Assembly (NCBI GenBank): GCA_035687895.1
Contig: DASRUE010000139.1
Span: 1 to 12,873 of the forward strand
DNA length: 12,873 bases
DNA from: JAERML01 sp035687895
GTDB taxonomy: Bacteria > Bacteroidota > Ignavibacteria > UBA10030 > UBA6906
Direction: 5' to 3'
A model generated the notes under the pieces. That model was not told where the DNA came from. It saw only the letters and a program-made list of their open reading frames with translations, and ran no database searches. Below are positions 1 to 7,762 of this stretch, in pieces. A program made the translations under genes and the position numbers. Position 1 is the stretch's first letter; each line of letters begins with the position of its first letter.

Positions 1-137
1 CCATCCCCCGAACCGCAGGCTGGCTTGCACAGTGGCAGGAGTTGCTGCTCGATCCCGAGCAAAAAATCGCCCGGCCAAGGCAGGTCTATATTGGTGAGGA
101 CAAGCGGGATTTTGTGCCGATCGAAAAAAGGAAATAG
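1..137 (+). CDS. gltA: Citrate synthase, C-terminal end (partial)
   Basis: The gene enters from the left edge and ends at a TAG at 135-137; the first complete codon is at 3-5. Forty-four residues are visible. They begin IPRTAGWLAQWQELL, continue with KIARPRQVYIG, and end in VPIEKRK. The RTAGW-(A/I)-(Q/H)-W segment followed by RPRQ-(V/I)-Y-(T/I)-G is the typical C-terminal end of bacterial citrate synthases, the enzyme that condenses oxaloacetate with acetyl-CoA at the entry of the TCA cycle. The catalytic His and Asp residues lie upstream of the window, so activity cannot be judged. The gene is convergent with the debranching-enzyme remnant on the other strand, and only about 40 bp separate its stop from the end of that remnant. 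The symbol is inferred from the family only; a methylcitrate synthase paralogue has a similar tail and cannot be excluded. Confidence 0.8.
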   Translation, partial: IPRTAGWLAQWQELLLDPEQKIARPRQVYIGEDKRDFVPIEKRK

Positions 138-175
138 CTGAAGGTCTCCCCCATCATTCCCGGCTCGCAGAACAC

Positions 176-381
176 TCATGTTGCTGCGGGCCGGGAGTGC
201 AGAACCACTCTTCCAACCGGCGGACGAGTTGCTGCAACGAGGAGACCATGGTGCCGCCGGGTCTGCGCTCCAACAATCGATGAGCTGCCCAACCTCCTCG
301 CCCGTTGGCATCAATCCATTCACGCCGAGTTGCTTCGTCGAAGTCCTGGGTAATGGATTTGTCGAACGCAAGTTTCATCAT
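176..381 (-). pseudogene. Glycogen debranching enzyme N-terminal remnant (frameshifted, truncated)
   Basis: The ATG at 381-379 overlaps the stop of the upstream glucosidase gene (ATGA). The first frame reads FDEATRREWIDANG then RGGWAA, the usual opening of the GDE_N domain of bacterial amylo-alpha-1,6-glucosidases. After GGWAA the match moves to another frame, which reads SSIVGAQTRRHHGLLVAATR then PPVGRVVL, again the conserved GDE_N sequence. Adding one base (a T) at about 282/283 restores a continuous GGWAASSIVGA reading. Family similarity then ends near 200, where LLSKL would be expected, and a TGA follows at 178-176. The protein is normally about 650 residues or more; about 65 residues' worth remain before the citrate synthase 3' end. 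The original frame runs to a stop at 154-156 with unrelated sequence. I read this as a dead gene: one frameshift plus a deletion of the 3' nine-tenths. Confidence 0.75.
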
Positions 382-3074
382 GAGATCCGCTCCTTGATGG
401 TTGAACCAGGTTCAGTCGCAAATGTCAGCCCGGTCTCTTTAAGAACTTTTCCTCGGGGCTGCAACAACTTGGCTATCAGCCCCGTCCACCCGGTTTGATG
501 TGACGCGCCGACACCACGGCCGTTATCTCCGTGGAAGTACTCGTGAAAGAGAACATAGTCCTTGAAGTGCGGATCGGTTTGCAACTTGCGATTGTACGCG
601 AGCACAGGACGGTTGCCGTTCTCATCTTTCAGGAAGATCTTCATCAGCCGCTTGGAGAGCTCATTGGCAACGTCGTTGATGGTGACAAAGTTGCCCGAGT
701 TTGTCGGATATTCAATCTTGAAGTCATCACCATAATAATGATGAAACCTCTGCAATGATTCAATGATGAGGAAGTTCATCGGGAACCAGATCGGTCCACG
801 CCAGTTTGAATTACCGCCGAAGAGACCCGAGTCGGACTCGGCGGGTTGATACGTCACGGTGAATATGTCGTCGCCGGAACGAAACACGTATGGATGATCC
901 TTGTGATACCGCGAGAGGGCCCGGACGCCGTAGTCGGAGAGGAATTCGCTTTCGTCGAGCATGCGCTTGAGGAGTCTCTTCATGCGATGTCCACGCAAGA
1001 GCGAGAACAACTTCCGCTCACCGATCCCCACGTCACGCCATCGCGAGATCAGGCTTGCGAGGTCGGGGCGGTAGTTCAGGAACCACTCCATGTGCCGGTT
1101 GAAGTCAGGAACTTTCTCGAGCAGAGCGGGGTCGAGTACTTCCACTGCGAACAACGGAATAAGGCCAACCATGGATCGCACTTTGAGGGGAACGTGCTCA
1201 CCATGCGGACCGTGCAGGGCGTCATAAAAGAATTCATCCTCATCATCCCACAGGCTGATGCTCTCGCCTGCGATATTCGCCATCGCTCCGGCGATGTACA
1301 GGAAGTGTTCGAGAAATTTTGTCGCTGTATCCTGGTACACCGGATTGGTTGCGGCAAGTTCCAGTGCAATCCGCATCATGTTGAGTGAATACATTGCCAT
1401 CCAGCTTGTCCCGTCTGCCTGCTCGATATGACCGCCCGTCGGCAGTGTGGCATTCCTGTCGAACACACCGATGTTATCGAGGCCGAGGAAGCCTCCCTGA
1501 AAAATGTTGCGGCCCTCCTTATCCTTTCGGTTCACCCACCAGGTGAAATTGAGAAGCATTTTGTGAAAGATTCGTTCGAGGAAAGCCGTATCGCCCTTGC
1601 CGCCGCGGATCTTCTGGTCCATCTTGTAGACGCGCCATGCAGCCCAGGAGTGCACAGGAGGATTCGCGTCACCGAACGCCCACTCGTACGCGGGCAGTTG
1701 GCCGTTGGGATGCATGTACCATTCGCGAGTGAGCAGAACGAGCTGCTGCTTCGCGAACTCGGGATCGACAATTGCCAATGGAATACAATGGAATGCGAGA
1801 TCCCACGCCGCGTACCACGGATACTCCCACTTGTCCGGCATGGAGATGATATCCGCATTGTTCAAGTGCGTCCATTCGCTGTTGCGGCCGCGCTTGCGAC
1901 TCTCGGGAGGTGGCGGCGGGCCCGAATCTCCGTTCAACCATTGGGGAATGTCCAGGTGGTAGAATTGCTTCGACCAGAGCATGCCGGCAAACGCCTGTCG
2001 TTGCACGTTTCGTTTGTCGGGATCATCGATGCCGGACTGCAGCTCTGCGTAGAACTCATCCGCTTCGCTTATCCGTTTGTGGAACGTCTCATCAAACTTC
2101 TCGAATGGCCGCTCCGTCAGCTTGTCATTGATTCTCAAGCGCACCGAGACCGAGCCGCCGGCTGGAATTGTCAGCTTGTAGTTCGCCCCAACTTTTGTTC
2201 CTTCTTTCGCCGGGTTGACTGCTGCCGATGAGCCATGCACGACATAATCGCTGATCCCGTCTTTGAAGTATCCGGGTTTGCCGTTCACACCGTACAACCG
2301 TTGCTCGTTGGTTTCATTCTCACAGAACAATAGCTCGGCATCTCCATCAACATATAACCATCGGCGGCGGCCAAGTCCATGATGCTCAACCTGCACCACA
2401 GAATCCTTGATTGCATAAAGCTTCGGCTTGTGTGGCTCCCTGCCCCATGACCACGTGTTACGAAACCACATTTGAGGAATCACGTTGATTGATGCTGCCC
2501 CATGCCCGCGATTGTAAACGGAAATGCAAATGAGAATGTCTTCTGTGCTCTCCTTCGCATACTCAATGAAGACGTCGAAGTACTTGTCTTTATCGAAGAT
2601 CCCGGTGTCCATCAATTCGAATTCGGATTCACTCCAATTGCGGCGACGGTTCTCCTCGACAAGCTGTTGGTAGGGAAATTCAAGCTGTGGATACTTGTAC
2701 AGCATCTTCATGTAGGAATGTGTTGGTGTGCTGTCGAGATAGTGATAGTACTCCTTCACATCCTCACCGTGATTCCCTTCGGGGCCGGTGAGCCCGAAGA
2801 AGCGCTCCTTCAAGATCGGGTCCCGGCCGTTCCAGAGAACAACAGAGAGACACAGCAATTGCTCCTCATCGCAGATTCCCCCGATGCCGTCTTCTCCCCA
2901 ACGATACGCACGGCTCAGAGCATCGCGGTGTGAGAAGTACCCCCACGCGTTTCCATCAGCGCTATAATCTTCTCGTACCGTACCCCATTGGCGCTCAGAG
3001 ATGTATGGACCCCATTTCCTCCAGGGAACCCCCTTATCTCTGCATTCGATGAGTCTTAGCTTTTCGGCATTCAT
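378..3074 (-). CDS. GH63/MGH1-like family glucosidase
   Basis: This 898-residue protein lacks a signal peptide, so it is probably cytoplasmic. It matches the large MGH1-like/GH63 glucosidases found next to debranching enzymes. The N-terminal third (about residues 15-350) is a beta-sandwich-type domain with PWRKWGPY, QWGTVREDYS, WGYFSHRDALSRAYRWGEDG and RFFGLTGPEGNHGEDVKEYY. The C-terminal two-thirds is an (alpha/alpha)6 barrel containing YPWYAAWDLAFH, with candidate catalytic acid D425 (codon 1802-1800), GDANPPVHSWAAW, and NWRGPIWFPMNFLI. FHEYFHGDNGRG then HQTGWTG holds the candidate base E845 (codon 542-540). The family hydrolyses alpha-glucosidic or mannosidic bonds in oligosaccharides; the substrate here is unknown. 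The start is chosen because it gives the full family N terminus; no clear Shine-Dalgarno precedes it. Its stop overlaps the start of the debranching-enzyme remnant, so the two were once co-translated. It is divergent from the sensor kinase. Confidence 0.9.
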   Translation of the reverse strand: MNAEKLRLIECRDKGVPWRKWGPYISERQWGTVREDYSADGNAWGYFSHRDALSRAYRWGEDGIGGICDEEQLLCLSVVLWNGRDPILKERFFGLTGPEGNHGEDVKEYYHYLDSTPTHSYMKMLYKYPQLEFPYQQLVEENRRRNWSESEFELMDTGIFDKDKYFDVFIEYAKESTEDILICISVYNRGHGAASINVIPQMWFRNTWSWGREPHKPKLYAIKDSVVQVEHHGLGRRRWLYVDGDAELLFCENETNEQRLYGVNGKPGYFKDGISDYVVHGSSAAVNPAKEGTKVGANYKLTIPAGGSVSVRLRINDKLTERPFEKFDETFHKRISEADEFYAELQSGIDDPDKRNVQRQAFAGMLWSKQFYHLDIPQWLNGDSGPPPPPESRKRGRNSEWTHLNNADIISMPDKWEYPWYAAWDLAFHCIPLAIVDPEFAKQQLVLLTREWYMHPNGQLPAYEWAFGDANPPVHSWAAWRVYKMDQKIRGGKGDTAFLERIFHKMLLNFTWWVNRKDKEGRNIFQGGFLGLDNIGVFDRNATLPTGGHIEQADGTSWMAMYSLNMMRIALELAATNPVYQDTATKFLEHFLYIAGAMANIAGESISLWDDEDEFFYDALHGPHGEHVPLKVRSMVGLIPLFAVEVLDPALLEKVPDFNRHMEWFLNYRPDLASLISRWRDVGIGERKLFSLLRGHRMKRLLKRMLDESEFLSDYGVRALSRYHKDHPYVFRSGDDIFTVTYQPAESDSGLFGGNSNWRGPIWFPMNFLIIESLQRFHHYYGDDFKIEYPTNSGNFVTINDVANELSKRLMKIFLKDENGNRPVLAYNRKLQTDPHFKDYVLFHEYFHGDNGRGVGASHQTGWTGLIAKLLQPRGKVLKETGLTFATEPGSTIKERIS

Positions 3075-3110
3075 CTCTGAATCAGGATCAAAAGGCAGGA
3101 CACTGTATGC

Positions 3111-3139
3111 AACTTATGAAGATATTTACCTTTTGGCAA
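3111..3139 (-). promoter_or_regulatory. Possible promoter of the glucosidase gene
   Basis: On the - strand a TTGCCA box (3139-3134; five of six matches to TTGACA) is followed after 17 bp by TAAGTT (3116-3111). This lies about 36 bp upstream of the ATG at 3074. The -10 match is poor (three of six), and many FCB-group bacteria use a different -7/-33 consensus, so this is only a candidate. Confidence 0.25.
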
Positions 3140-3147
3140 CACGCCGG

Positions 3148-3167
3148 ATGGATCGTCAATGATCCAT
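3148..3167. promoter_or_regulatory. Inverted repeat in the divergent promoter region
   Basis: ATGGATC and GATCCAT form perfect 7-bp arms separated by six bases (GTCAAT), midway between the glucosidase start and the sensor kinase start. It lies just upstream of the candidate -35 box of the glucosidase gene. Its size and position suit a dimeric regulator's operator, for example for the adjacent NarL-type response regulator. No second copy was noticed in the window, so the role is inferred from position only. Confidence 0.35.
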
Positions 3168-3295
3168 TAGGTTATTGAGTTTCTCCCAAATCCTCCCTAC
3201 GTTCAAATGCAATGTCCTCTTCAATACTGCCACGTTTCATACTCTTGAGCAGGGCCGCCTCACTGTCGGTGACCCTTTGGTTGAAACTGTCTTCC

Positions 3296-6200
3296 ATGCC
3301 TGTACGCTGTAGAACCAAAGTCCGACCGCAATACTCTTTCAAGTTCCTTTTGGCATTGGCAGGGATCTGCATCGCCGGACAAACTCTCTCTCATGCCCAA
3401 GTCTTGCCCTTTCAGCAGTACACCATGAAAGATGGGCTCATTTCAAACGGTGTGAATACAATGATTCAGGATTCCAGGGGATTTCTGTGGATCGGCACAG
3501 GTGATGGTGTAAGCGTGTACGATGGGTATGAGTTCAGGAACTACGGCGAATCAGCGGGACGCTCTCTCGGCCTTGTTACTGCTCTTGCCGAAAGCAAGAT
3601 TTCTCCCGGCACCATATGGATCGGGTCATTCGGATCCGGACTCAATAGATTCGCCAAGGGGAATATCACCATTCATCAGGAATCTCTTCTTGTCGGCAAA
3701 CAATTTCTTGCAATGTTTGAGGACGCTACGGGATCGCTCTGGTGCGGTACGCAGGATGGACTATATGTCATTGACGACACTCTCCGTTCACCATCCACGA
3801 AAATTCTCGATGGATACATTCTCGATGTCGTCGAATCCAGGAATGGTCACATCTGGGTCGCAACTGAAAACGAGATGACCGTTTTCTCTCAGAAGAGAGA
3901 GCGACTTGCGATGATTGAAATGAAGAGGTACCACGCGGGGCAGGCCGATCGTATGCTTGCAAGCCCTGACGGAAGCGTATGGATTGCAACCGACAGCGGG
4001 ACAGTGCTTCAGTTTCGAGATACTCTGCTTGTAGCCGTCCGCGCATATCATGGGGACCATATCATCGCCATGTCCGAAGATTCACATGGTTATCTTTGGC
4101 TAAGCACAGAGAACGGCCAGGTGATCAAACTTTCTAAAACCAAATCAGACGAGAGGCCTGAGCTATTTACGACAAAGAACGGACTCGCCGGGGAAGTGCT
4201 TACGGTTCTTATTGATCGAGAGGATAACCTTTGGCTCGGGCTTCTGGGTTATGGGCTCCAAAAATTAACGTACCGGAACGTCAGCATTTTTCCCATGGAA
4301 ACTCTTCCGCTGGGACCCTCCTACCAACCCCCGATAACTTCCGATCACGCCGGTAGGTTTTGGGCGATCGCGATTGATGGGTTGATGGAACTGGAGCCCA
4401 ATGAGGCCGGCACATGGAGCCTTTTTAAGCACACACTCGAGGAACTCGGCTTAAGGAGCCGTCCAACGAGTGTTCAGTTCGGGCCGAAGGGAACGATGTG
4501 GGTTGGAACTGTGAAAGGAATGATCCACGAACTCGACGTGAAGCGATCCGAATTCCGACCATCGCAAATTCAAGGCCTGAGAGAGTTCAAGCCAGTAAGC
4601 AATCTGGGAAAGGGCAACCTCACCATGTTTGTAGTGGACAGGTACGGAAACCTCTGGTGCAATCTTCAGGGCATTGCCGTTCTTGTTTTCGATAGCACAT
4701 TCACGCTTAAGAGGACACTCACCGAATTCGATGGTCTCCCTTCAACGACTATTAAAGCCATGTTCCTTGACCGGGATAATGTGATGTGGTTTGGTGGTAT
4801 CGGCAAGGGAATTGGATCAATCCCCCTAAATGAAATTCAGTCAGGTAAACTAAAACCATTGAAGAATTCGGACGGCTTGCCTGACGAAGCAATCCGCGCT
4901 ATTTTTCAGGATTCTCAGGGAAGAATGATATTCAGGACCCGGTTCAGCGGGCTGGCAATCTACGATAACGGAGTGTTCTCGATTCTTACGGCGAGCGATG
5001 GTTTGTGGAATAATTGCATCTGGTCGATATCACCTGACGGAGACGATCACGTATGGATATGTACCTTAGACGGTCTTCAGCGGGTCAATTTGAAGACGCT
5101 CCGCCCTGAGAACTTTCTGAATGCTCTTGGCTCGGATAGGACGATCAGTTGCAGCGTCAGTCACGGCACAGTTGTCGGGTGGCGATATGGCAGCATCCTG
5201 GTTTACGAAAACAAACTGTCCGTCGGCAACCTGCCTGCGCCAATATATATTACCAAACTCGACGTCAATGCCCGACCGGTGACGGTGAGCGATGCCTTGA
5301 CGTTCTCTCACGATCTCAACACGTGCACGATTGGATTTGTCGGTGTCAGCTTCCGGGAAGACAACGGTTTGCGATATCAATATCGTTTGTTGGGTCTTAA
5401 TCCTGAATGGAGTCTGCCCAGCGCGGAAAGGGCAGTGACCCTTGCACAGCTTCCTCCAGATACCTACAGGTTCGAGGTAAGGGCGATCGATGGCGAAGGT
5501 GTGCAAAGCCTCCAGCCTGCATCCCTAGAGTTCACGATTCGTCCTCCGTTTTGGAGAACGTGGTGGGCCTACAGTGTGTACGTCCTGAGCGTGGTTGCTG
5601 CAGGATTTGGATGGCGACGGTACGAGATCTCCAAGATCCGTCGGAAGGAACGCGATCAAGCAGCAATCCGTGAAGCTGAGCTGCGGACTGAGCTTGAAAA
5701 ACAACGCACTCGCATGCAGATTGCCCGCGACCTGCATGATGAAGTTGGCAGCACGCTGAGCAGCATCACGTTCTTCGCTCAGGCCATGAGCGAAAGCCAG
5801 AGCTCCAAAACGGACGGAGGCAAGAAGTTTCTTTCGTTGATTGCGGAAAGCTCATCTCTCGCAAAAGAAGCGATGAGCGATATCATCTGGTCCATCAACC
5901 CCGTCAATGACAGTTGGGAGAACATCGCATCAAAACTGCGTCGCTACGCGTCTGAGTTGTTTGAGAGCAAAGGCATTTCCCACAGCATTGAAATGCCACC
6001 AATGGATCTGGCCGTCAACATCGACCCGGAACGGCGCCGACATCTCTGGCTTCTTTTCAAAGAGATCGTCACCAATACCGCGAAGCACTCCCGTTGCACC
6101 GAAGTACAGGTCCGGCTGACGGTTCGTGAAGGACATGTCTCCCTGACCGTGTTGGACAACGGTAGCGGATTTGATTCCAGCAACCCACCATCAGGTTATG

Positions 6201-6304
6201 GAATCAAGAACATCGAAGCCCGGGCCCGACTTCTTGCTGCATCGGTGGGATTGAAGACCTCTCCCGGCGAGGGAACCCGGTGGGAAATCACCTTTCCTGT
6301 GTAG
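3296..6304 (+). CDS. Two-component sensor histidine kinase with periplasmic beta-propeller and Y_Y_Y domain
   Basis: The preferred start ATG at 3296 gives a clean signal peptide: basic n-region, hydrophobic FLLALAGICIAG, then cleavage after SHA. An ATG at 3212 would add 28 residues and a second hydrophobic stretch; neither start has a good Shine-Dalgarno. About thirteen propeller-type repeats follow (for example GFLWIGTGDGVSVYDG, GSLWCGTQDGLYVID, NVMWFGGIGKGIG), enough for two seven-bladed propellers. Next come a Y_Y_Y domain (YQYRLLGLNPEW ... PPDTYRFEVRAID), one membrane helix (FWRTWWAYSVYVLSVVAAGFG, around 5550-5615) and a basic coiled coil. The HisKA_3 box is ARDLHDEVGSTLS, with phospho-accepting His at 5735-5737. 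The HATPase_c N-box is FKEIVTNTAKHS (Asn at 6074-6076), followed by LDNGSGFD and GYGIKNI. It is an intact inner membrane kinase sensing a periplasmic signal, most likely phosphorylating the response regulator encoded 61 bp downstream. The ligand is unknown; some relatives sense glycans. Confidence 0.92.
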   Translation: MPVRCRTKVRPQYSFKFLLALAGICIAGQTLSHAQVLPFQQYTMKDGLISNGVNTMIQDSRGFLWIGTGDGVSVYDGYEFRNYGESAGRSLGLVTALAESKISPGTIWIGSFGSGLNRFAKGNITIHQESLLVGKQFLAMFEDATGSLWCGTQDGLYVIDDTLRSPSTKILDGYILDVVESRNGHIWVATENEMTVFSQKRERLAMIEMKRYHAGQADRMLASPDGSVWIATDSGTVLQFRDTLLVAVRAYHGDHIIAMSEDSHGYLWLSTENGQVIKLSKTKSDERPELFTTKNGLAGEVLTVLIDREDNLWLGLLGYGLQKLTYRNVSIFPMETLPLGPSYQPPITSDHAGRFWAIAIDGLMELEPNEAGTWSLFKHTLEELGLRSRPTSVQFGPKGTMWVGTVKGMIHELDVKRSEFRPSQIQGLREFKPVSNLGKGNLTMFVVDRYGNLWCNLQGIAVLVFDSTFTLKRTLTEFDGLPSTTIKAMFLDRDNVMWFGGIGKGIGSIPLNEIQSGKLKPLKNSDGLPDEAIRAIFQDSQGRMIFRTRFSGLAIYDNGVFSILTASDGLWNNCIWSISPDGDDHVWICTLDGLQRVNLKTLRPENFLNALGSDRTISCSVSHGTVVGWRYGSILVYENKLSVGNLPAPIYITKLDVNARPVTVSDALTFSHDLNTCTIGFVGVSFREDNGLRYQYRLLGLNPEWSLPSAERAVTLAQLPPDTYRFEVRAIDGEGVQSLQPASLEFTIRPPFWRTWWAYSVYVLSVVAAGFGWRRYEISKIRRKERDQAAIREAELRTELEKQRTRMQIARDLHDEVGSTLSSITFFAQAMSESQSSKTDGGKKFLSLIAESSSLAKEAMSDIIWSINPVNDSWENIASKLRRYASELFESKGISHSIEMPPMDLAVNIDPERRRHLWLLFKEIVTNTAKHSRCTEVQVRLTVREGHVSLTVLDNGSGFDSSNPPSGYGIKNIEARARLLAASVGLKTSPGEGTRWEITFPV

Positions 6305-6316
6305 TTGGTCAGAAAA

Positions 6317-6332
6317 ACACAATTTCTTGTGT
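6317..6332 (+). other. Small hairpin between kinase and regulator genes
   Basis: ACACAA and TTGTGT form a 6-bp stem with a TTTC loop, followed by T-rich sequence (GTCTTTCCGTTTTGATTTTC). It could be a weak attenuator that makes the regulator less abundant than the kinase, or a processing site. The stem is AT-rich and the T run is interrupted, so an efficient terminator is unlikely. Confidence 0.25.
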
Positions 6333-6365
6333 GTCTTTCCGTTTTGATTTTCATTAGAATCGCAT

Positions 6366-7046
6366 ATGGAAGCTCATACCAAACCCACCAGCCCGATATG
6401 GGTGTCGATCGTTGAGGATAACCGGTTTGTTCGGGAGGGTTGGTTGTCGACCCTGAAGTCTGCCAATGATTTCAAGGTCATAGGTACATTCGGAAGCTGT
6501 GAAGAGGCATTTGCACACCCGTCGTTTGCAGATTCGGAAGTAGTACTGATGGACATCGGCTTGCCGGGCATCTCCGGGATTGAAGGAGTCCGCAAACTCA
6601 AAGAGACAAATTCCGACGCGTCGGTGATCATGTGTACGGTCTATGAAGACGACCAGAAGATCTTCGACGCACTCTGTGCTGGAGCGATTGGATATTTGCT
6701 GAAGGAGGTAACCCCCCAGGAACTGATTCAGGCAATACGCGATGCAGCGGCAGGGGGATCGCCCATGACTCCCAACATTGCGCGCAAGGTCATCACCACA
6801 TTCCAGAAGCCATCTCCCCAAGAAACTCACCCCGAAAGCACACTCACAGACCGCGAGAAGGAAGTGCTCGTGTTGCTCGCCGAAGGCAAGTCATATGCAA
6901 CCATCGCTCAACAGATATTCCTCTCTCGCGATGGCGTCATCGCCCGCATCCGCAAGATCTATGAGAAACTTCAGGCACACAGTCGAGGTGAAGCGGTGGC
7001 AAAGGGACTTGCACGCGGCATTATTACCCCGCCTTCCAACCTTTAA
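6366..7046 (+). CDS. NarL/FixJ-type response regulator with LuxR HTH domain
   Basis: The 226-residue protein has an N-terminal receiver domain (about residues 10-130). The acidic pair is E17-D18, the phospho-acceptor is D63 in VVLMDIGLPGISG, the switch residue is T91 in IMCTVYED, and the conserved lysine is K113 in GYLLKE. A short linker leads to a C-terminal LuxR-type helix-turn-helix starting LTDREKEVLVLLAEGKS and ending with ARIRKIYEKLQAHSRGEAV. The recognition helix reads SRDGVIARIRKIY where the family usually has S.(D/G)TVR.H...IY. The gene follows the histidine kinase by 61 bp, so the two form a cognate pair. The kinase has a HisKA_3 domain, which is the class that pairs with NarL regulators. 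Its targets are unknown; the divergent glucosidase promoter and its own operon are the obvious local candidates. No clear Shine-Dalgarno precedes the ATG. Confidence 0.93.
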   Translation: MEAHTKPTSPIWVSIVEDNRFVREGWLSTLKSANDFKVIGTFGSCEEAFAHPSFADSEVVLMDIGLPGISGIEGVRKLKETNSDASVIMCTVYEDDQKIFDALCAGAIGYLLKEVTPQELIQAIRDAAAGGSPMTPNIARKVITTFQKPSPQETHPESTLTDREKEVLVLLAEGKSYATIAQQIFLSRDGVIARIRKIYEKLQAHSRGEAVAKGLARGIITPPSNL

Positions 7047-7073
7047 TCCGTATTCCAACATCCGTAGTGACCC

Positions 7074-7109
7074 TTTTGTAGGGGCGTAACATGTTACGCC
7101 CCTACAAAA
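7074..7109. repeat. Perfect 36-bp palindrome (REP/MITE-like intergenic repeat)
   Basis: Two 18-base arms (TTTTGTAGGGGCGTAACA and its exact reverse complement) abut with no spacer. The palindrome sits 27 bp after the stop codon of the response regulator. On the + strand the T run precedes the stem and the A run follows it, which is the wrong order for an intrinsic terminator. The GTAGGGGCG...CGCCCCTAC pattern resembles palindromic intergenic repeats I remember from environmental genomes, possibly REP or MITE elements; that recollection was not checked. No target-site duplication was identified. Confidence 0.85.
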
Positions 7110-7157
7110 ACATCTATGTTTCCAAACCAAGCATCCATAGAAGTACAACTTCTTGCG

Positions 7158-7186
7158 TTGTCAAAGTTCGAGTCGAGGATTACCTT
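7158..7186 (+). promoter_or_regulatory. Candidate promoter for the secreted-protein pair
   Basis: TTGTCA (7158-7163; five of six matches to TTGACA) is spaced 17 bp from TACCTT (7181-7186), part of TACCTTTC, which also matches seven of eight positions of the Bacteroidota -7 consensus TAnnTTTG. It lies 28 bp upstream of the ATG at 7215. It is supported by its position ahead of a Shine-Dalgarno (AAAGGA, 7202-7207) and a signal-peptide-like start. Confidence 0.4.
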
Positions 7187-7214
7187 TCATGCGTCATCTT
7201 GAAAGGATACCCAC

Positions 7215-7762
7215 ATGGAAACCCGGCATTCAGCCCGCTGTCGATCTCTTCTCGTCACGCTTGCACAGAAGGCCCTGAGCCATTGAACGTCTACAGCGGC
7301 AATATCATACTTGATGTGAATGGAGAAACATGGGTCGATCTCCCTTCATACTTTCAGGAAATAAACAAGGACTTTCGCTATCAGCTTACACCAATCGGAA
7401 ATCCGTCTGTCTTGTACATCGCCGAAGAGATCTCGAACAATCGCTTCAAGATTGGTGGAGGCACGCCCGGCATGAAAGTCTCGTGGCGGGTTGAAGGTGT
7501 TCGCAACGATCTCTGGAATCGTCAACATAAAAAACCCGTCGAGGAAGAGAAACCAGCTCTCATGCAGGGGAAATACCTCCATCCGGAACTCTTCGGCCAG
7601 CCAAAGGAGCTTGCCATTAGTCCCGTTGACGGGCGGGAACAGACCCTTGCCAACACACACGCAGAGCCGTTGAAACTTGAACAACCTCATGACGTCCAGC
7701 GTCCAAGAGAAATGGCGCCACCCAATGAATCCAAGCCAAAGCCTGAGGCGCGCAAGCAATGA
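7215..7762 (+). pseudogene. Secreted protein with conserved NVYSGN/KVSWRV C-terminal domain, likely internally deleted
   Basis: Residues encoded from about 7265 to 7620 match a C-terminal domain I recognise from FCB-group secreted proteins: LNVYSGNIILD, WVDLPSYFQEINKDFRYQL, IAEEISNNRFKIGGGTPGMK, VSWRVEGVRND, PVEEEKPA, YLHPELFGQP. In complete homologues it usually ends a long protein. Here the open frame upstream of the domain has no resemblance to such proteins, and its only ATG (7091) lies inside the 36-bp palindrome. A different frame starts at ATG 7215, after AAAGGA, with a signal-peptide-like METRHSARCRSLLVTLAQK, and ends at TGA 7284-7286 just inside the domain. The simplest reading is that an internal deletion joined the signal peptide to the C-terminal domain out of frame near 7255-7268. 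The domain frame ends in TGA overlapping the next ATG. A TTG start at 7283 could still make a truncated protein. The tail after about residue 170 of this frame is low-complexity (Pro, Glu, Lys). Confidence 0.55.

Noticed and set aside
1428..2231. A 267-codon open frame on + inside the glucosidase gene
   Set aside because: Antisense to a recognised GH63-like enzyme, with no recognisable motif; explained by codon bias of the real gene.
6355..6360. TAGAAT as a -10 box giving a leaderless mRNA for the response regulator
   Set aside because: No -35 or -33 element stands at a suitable distance, and the gene is close enough to the kinase gene to be read through.
7074..7109. The palindrome as an intrinsic terminator for the response regulator
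   Set aside because: The T run is on the 5' side of the stem and the A run on the 3' side on both strands, so no U tract would follow the hairpin.
7091..7262. ATG 7091 as the true start of the NVYSGN-domain gene
   Set aside because: The ATG is in the centre of the 36-bp palindrome, has no Shine-Dalgarno, and the first 55 or so codons show no resemblance to a signal peptide or to the domain family.
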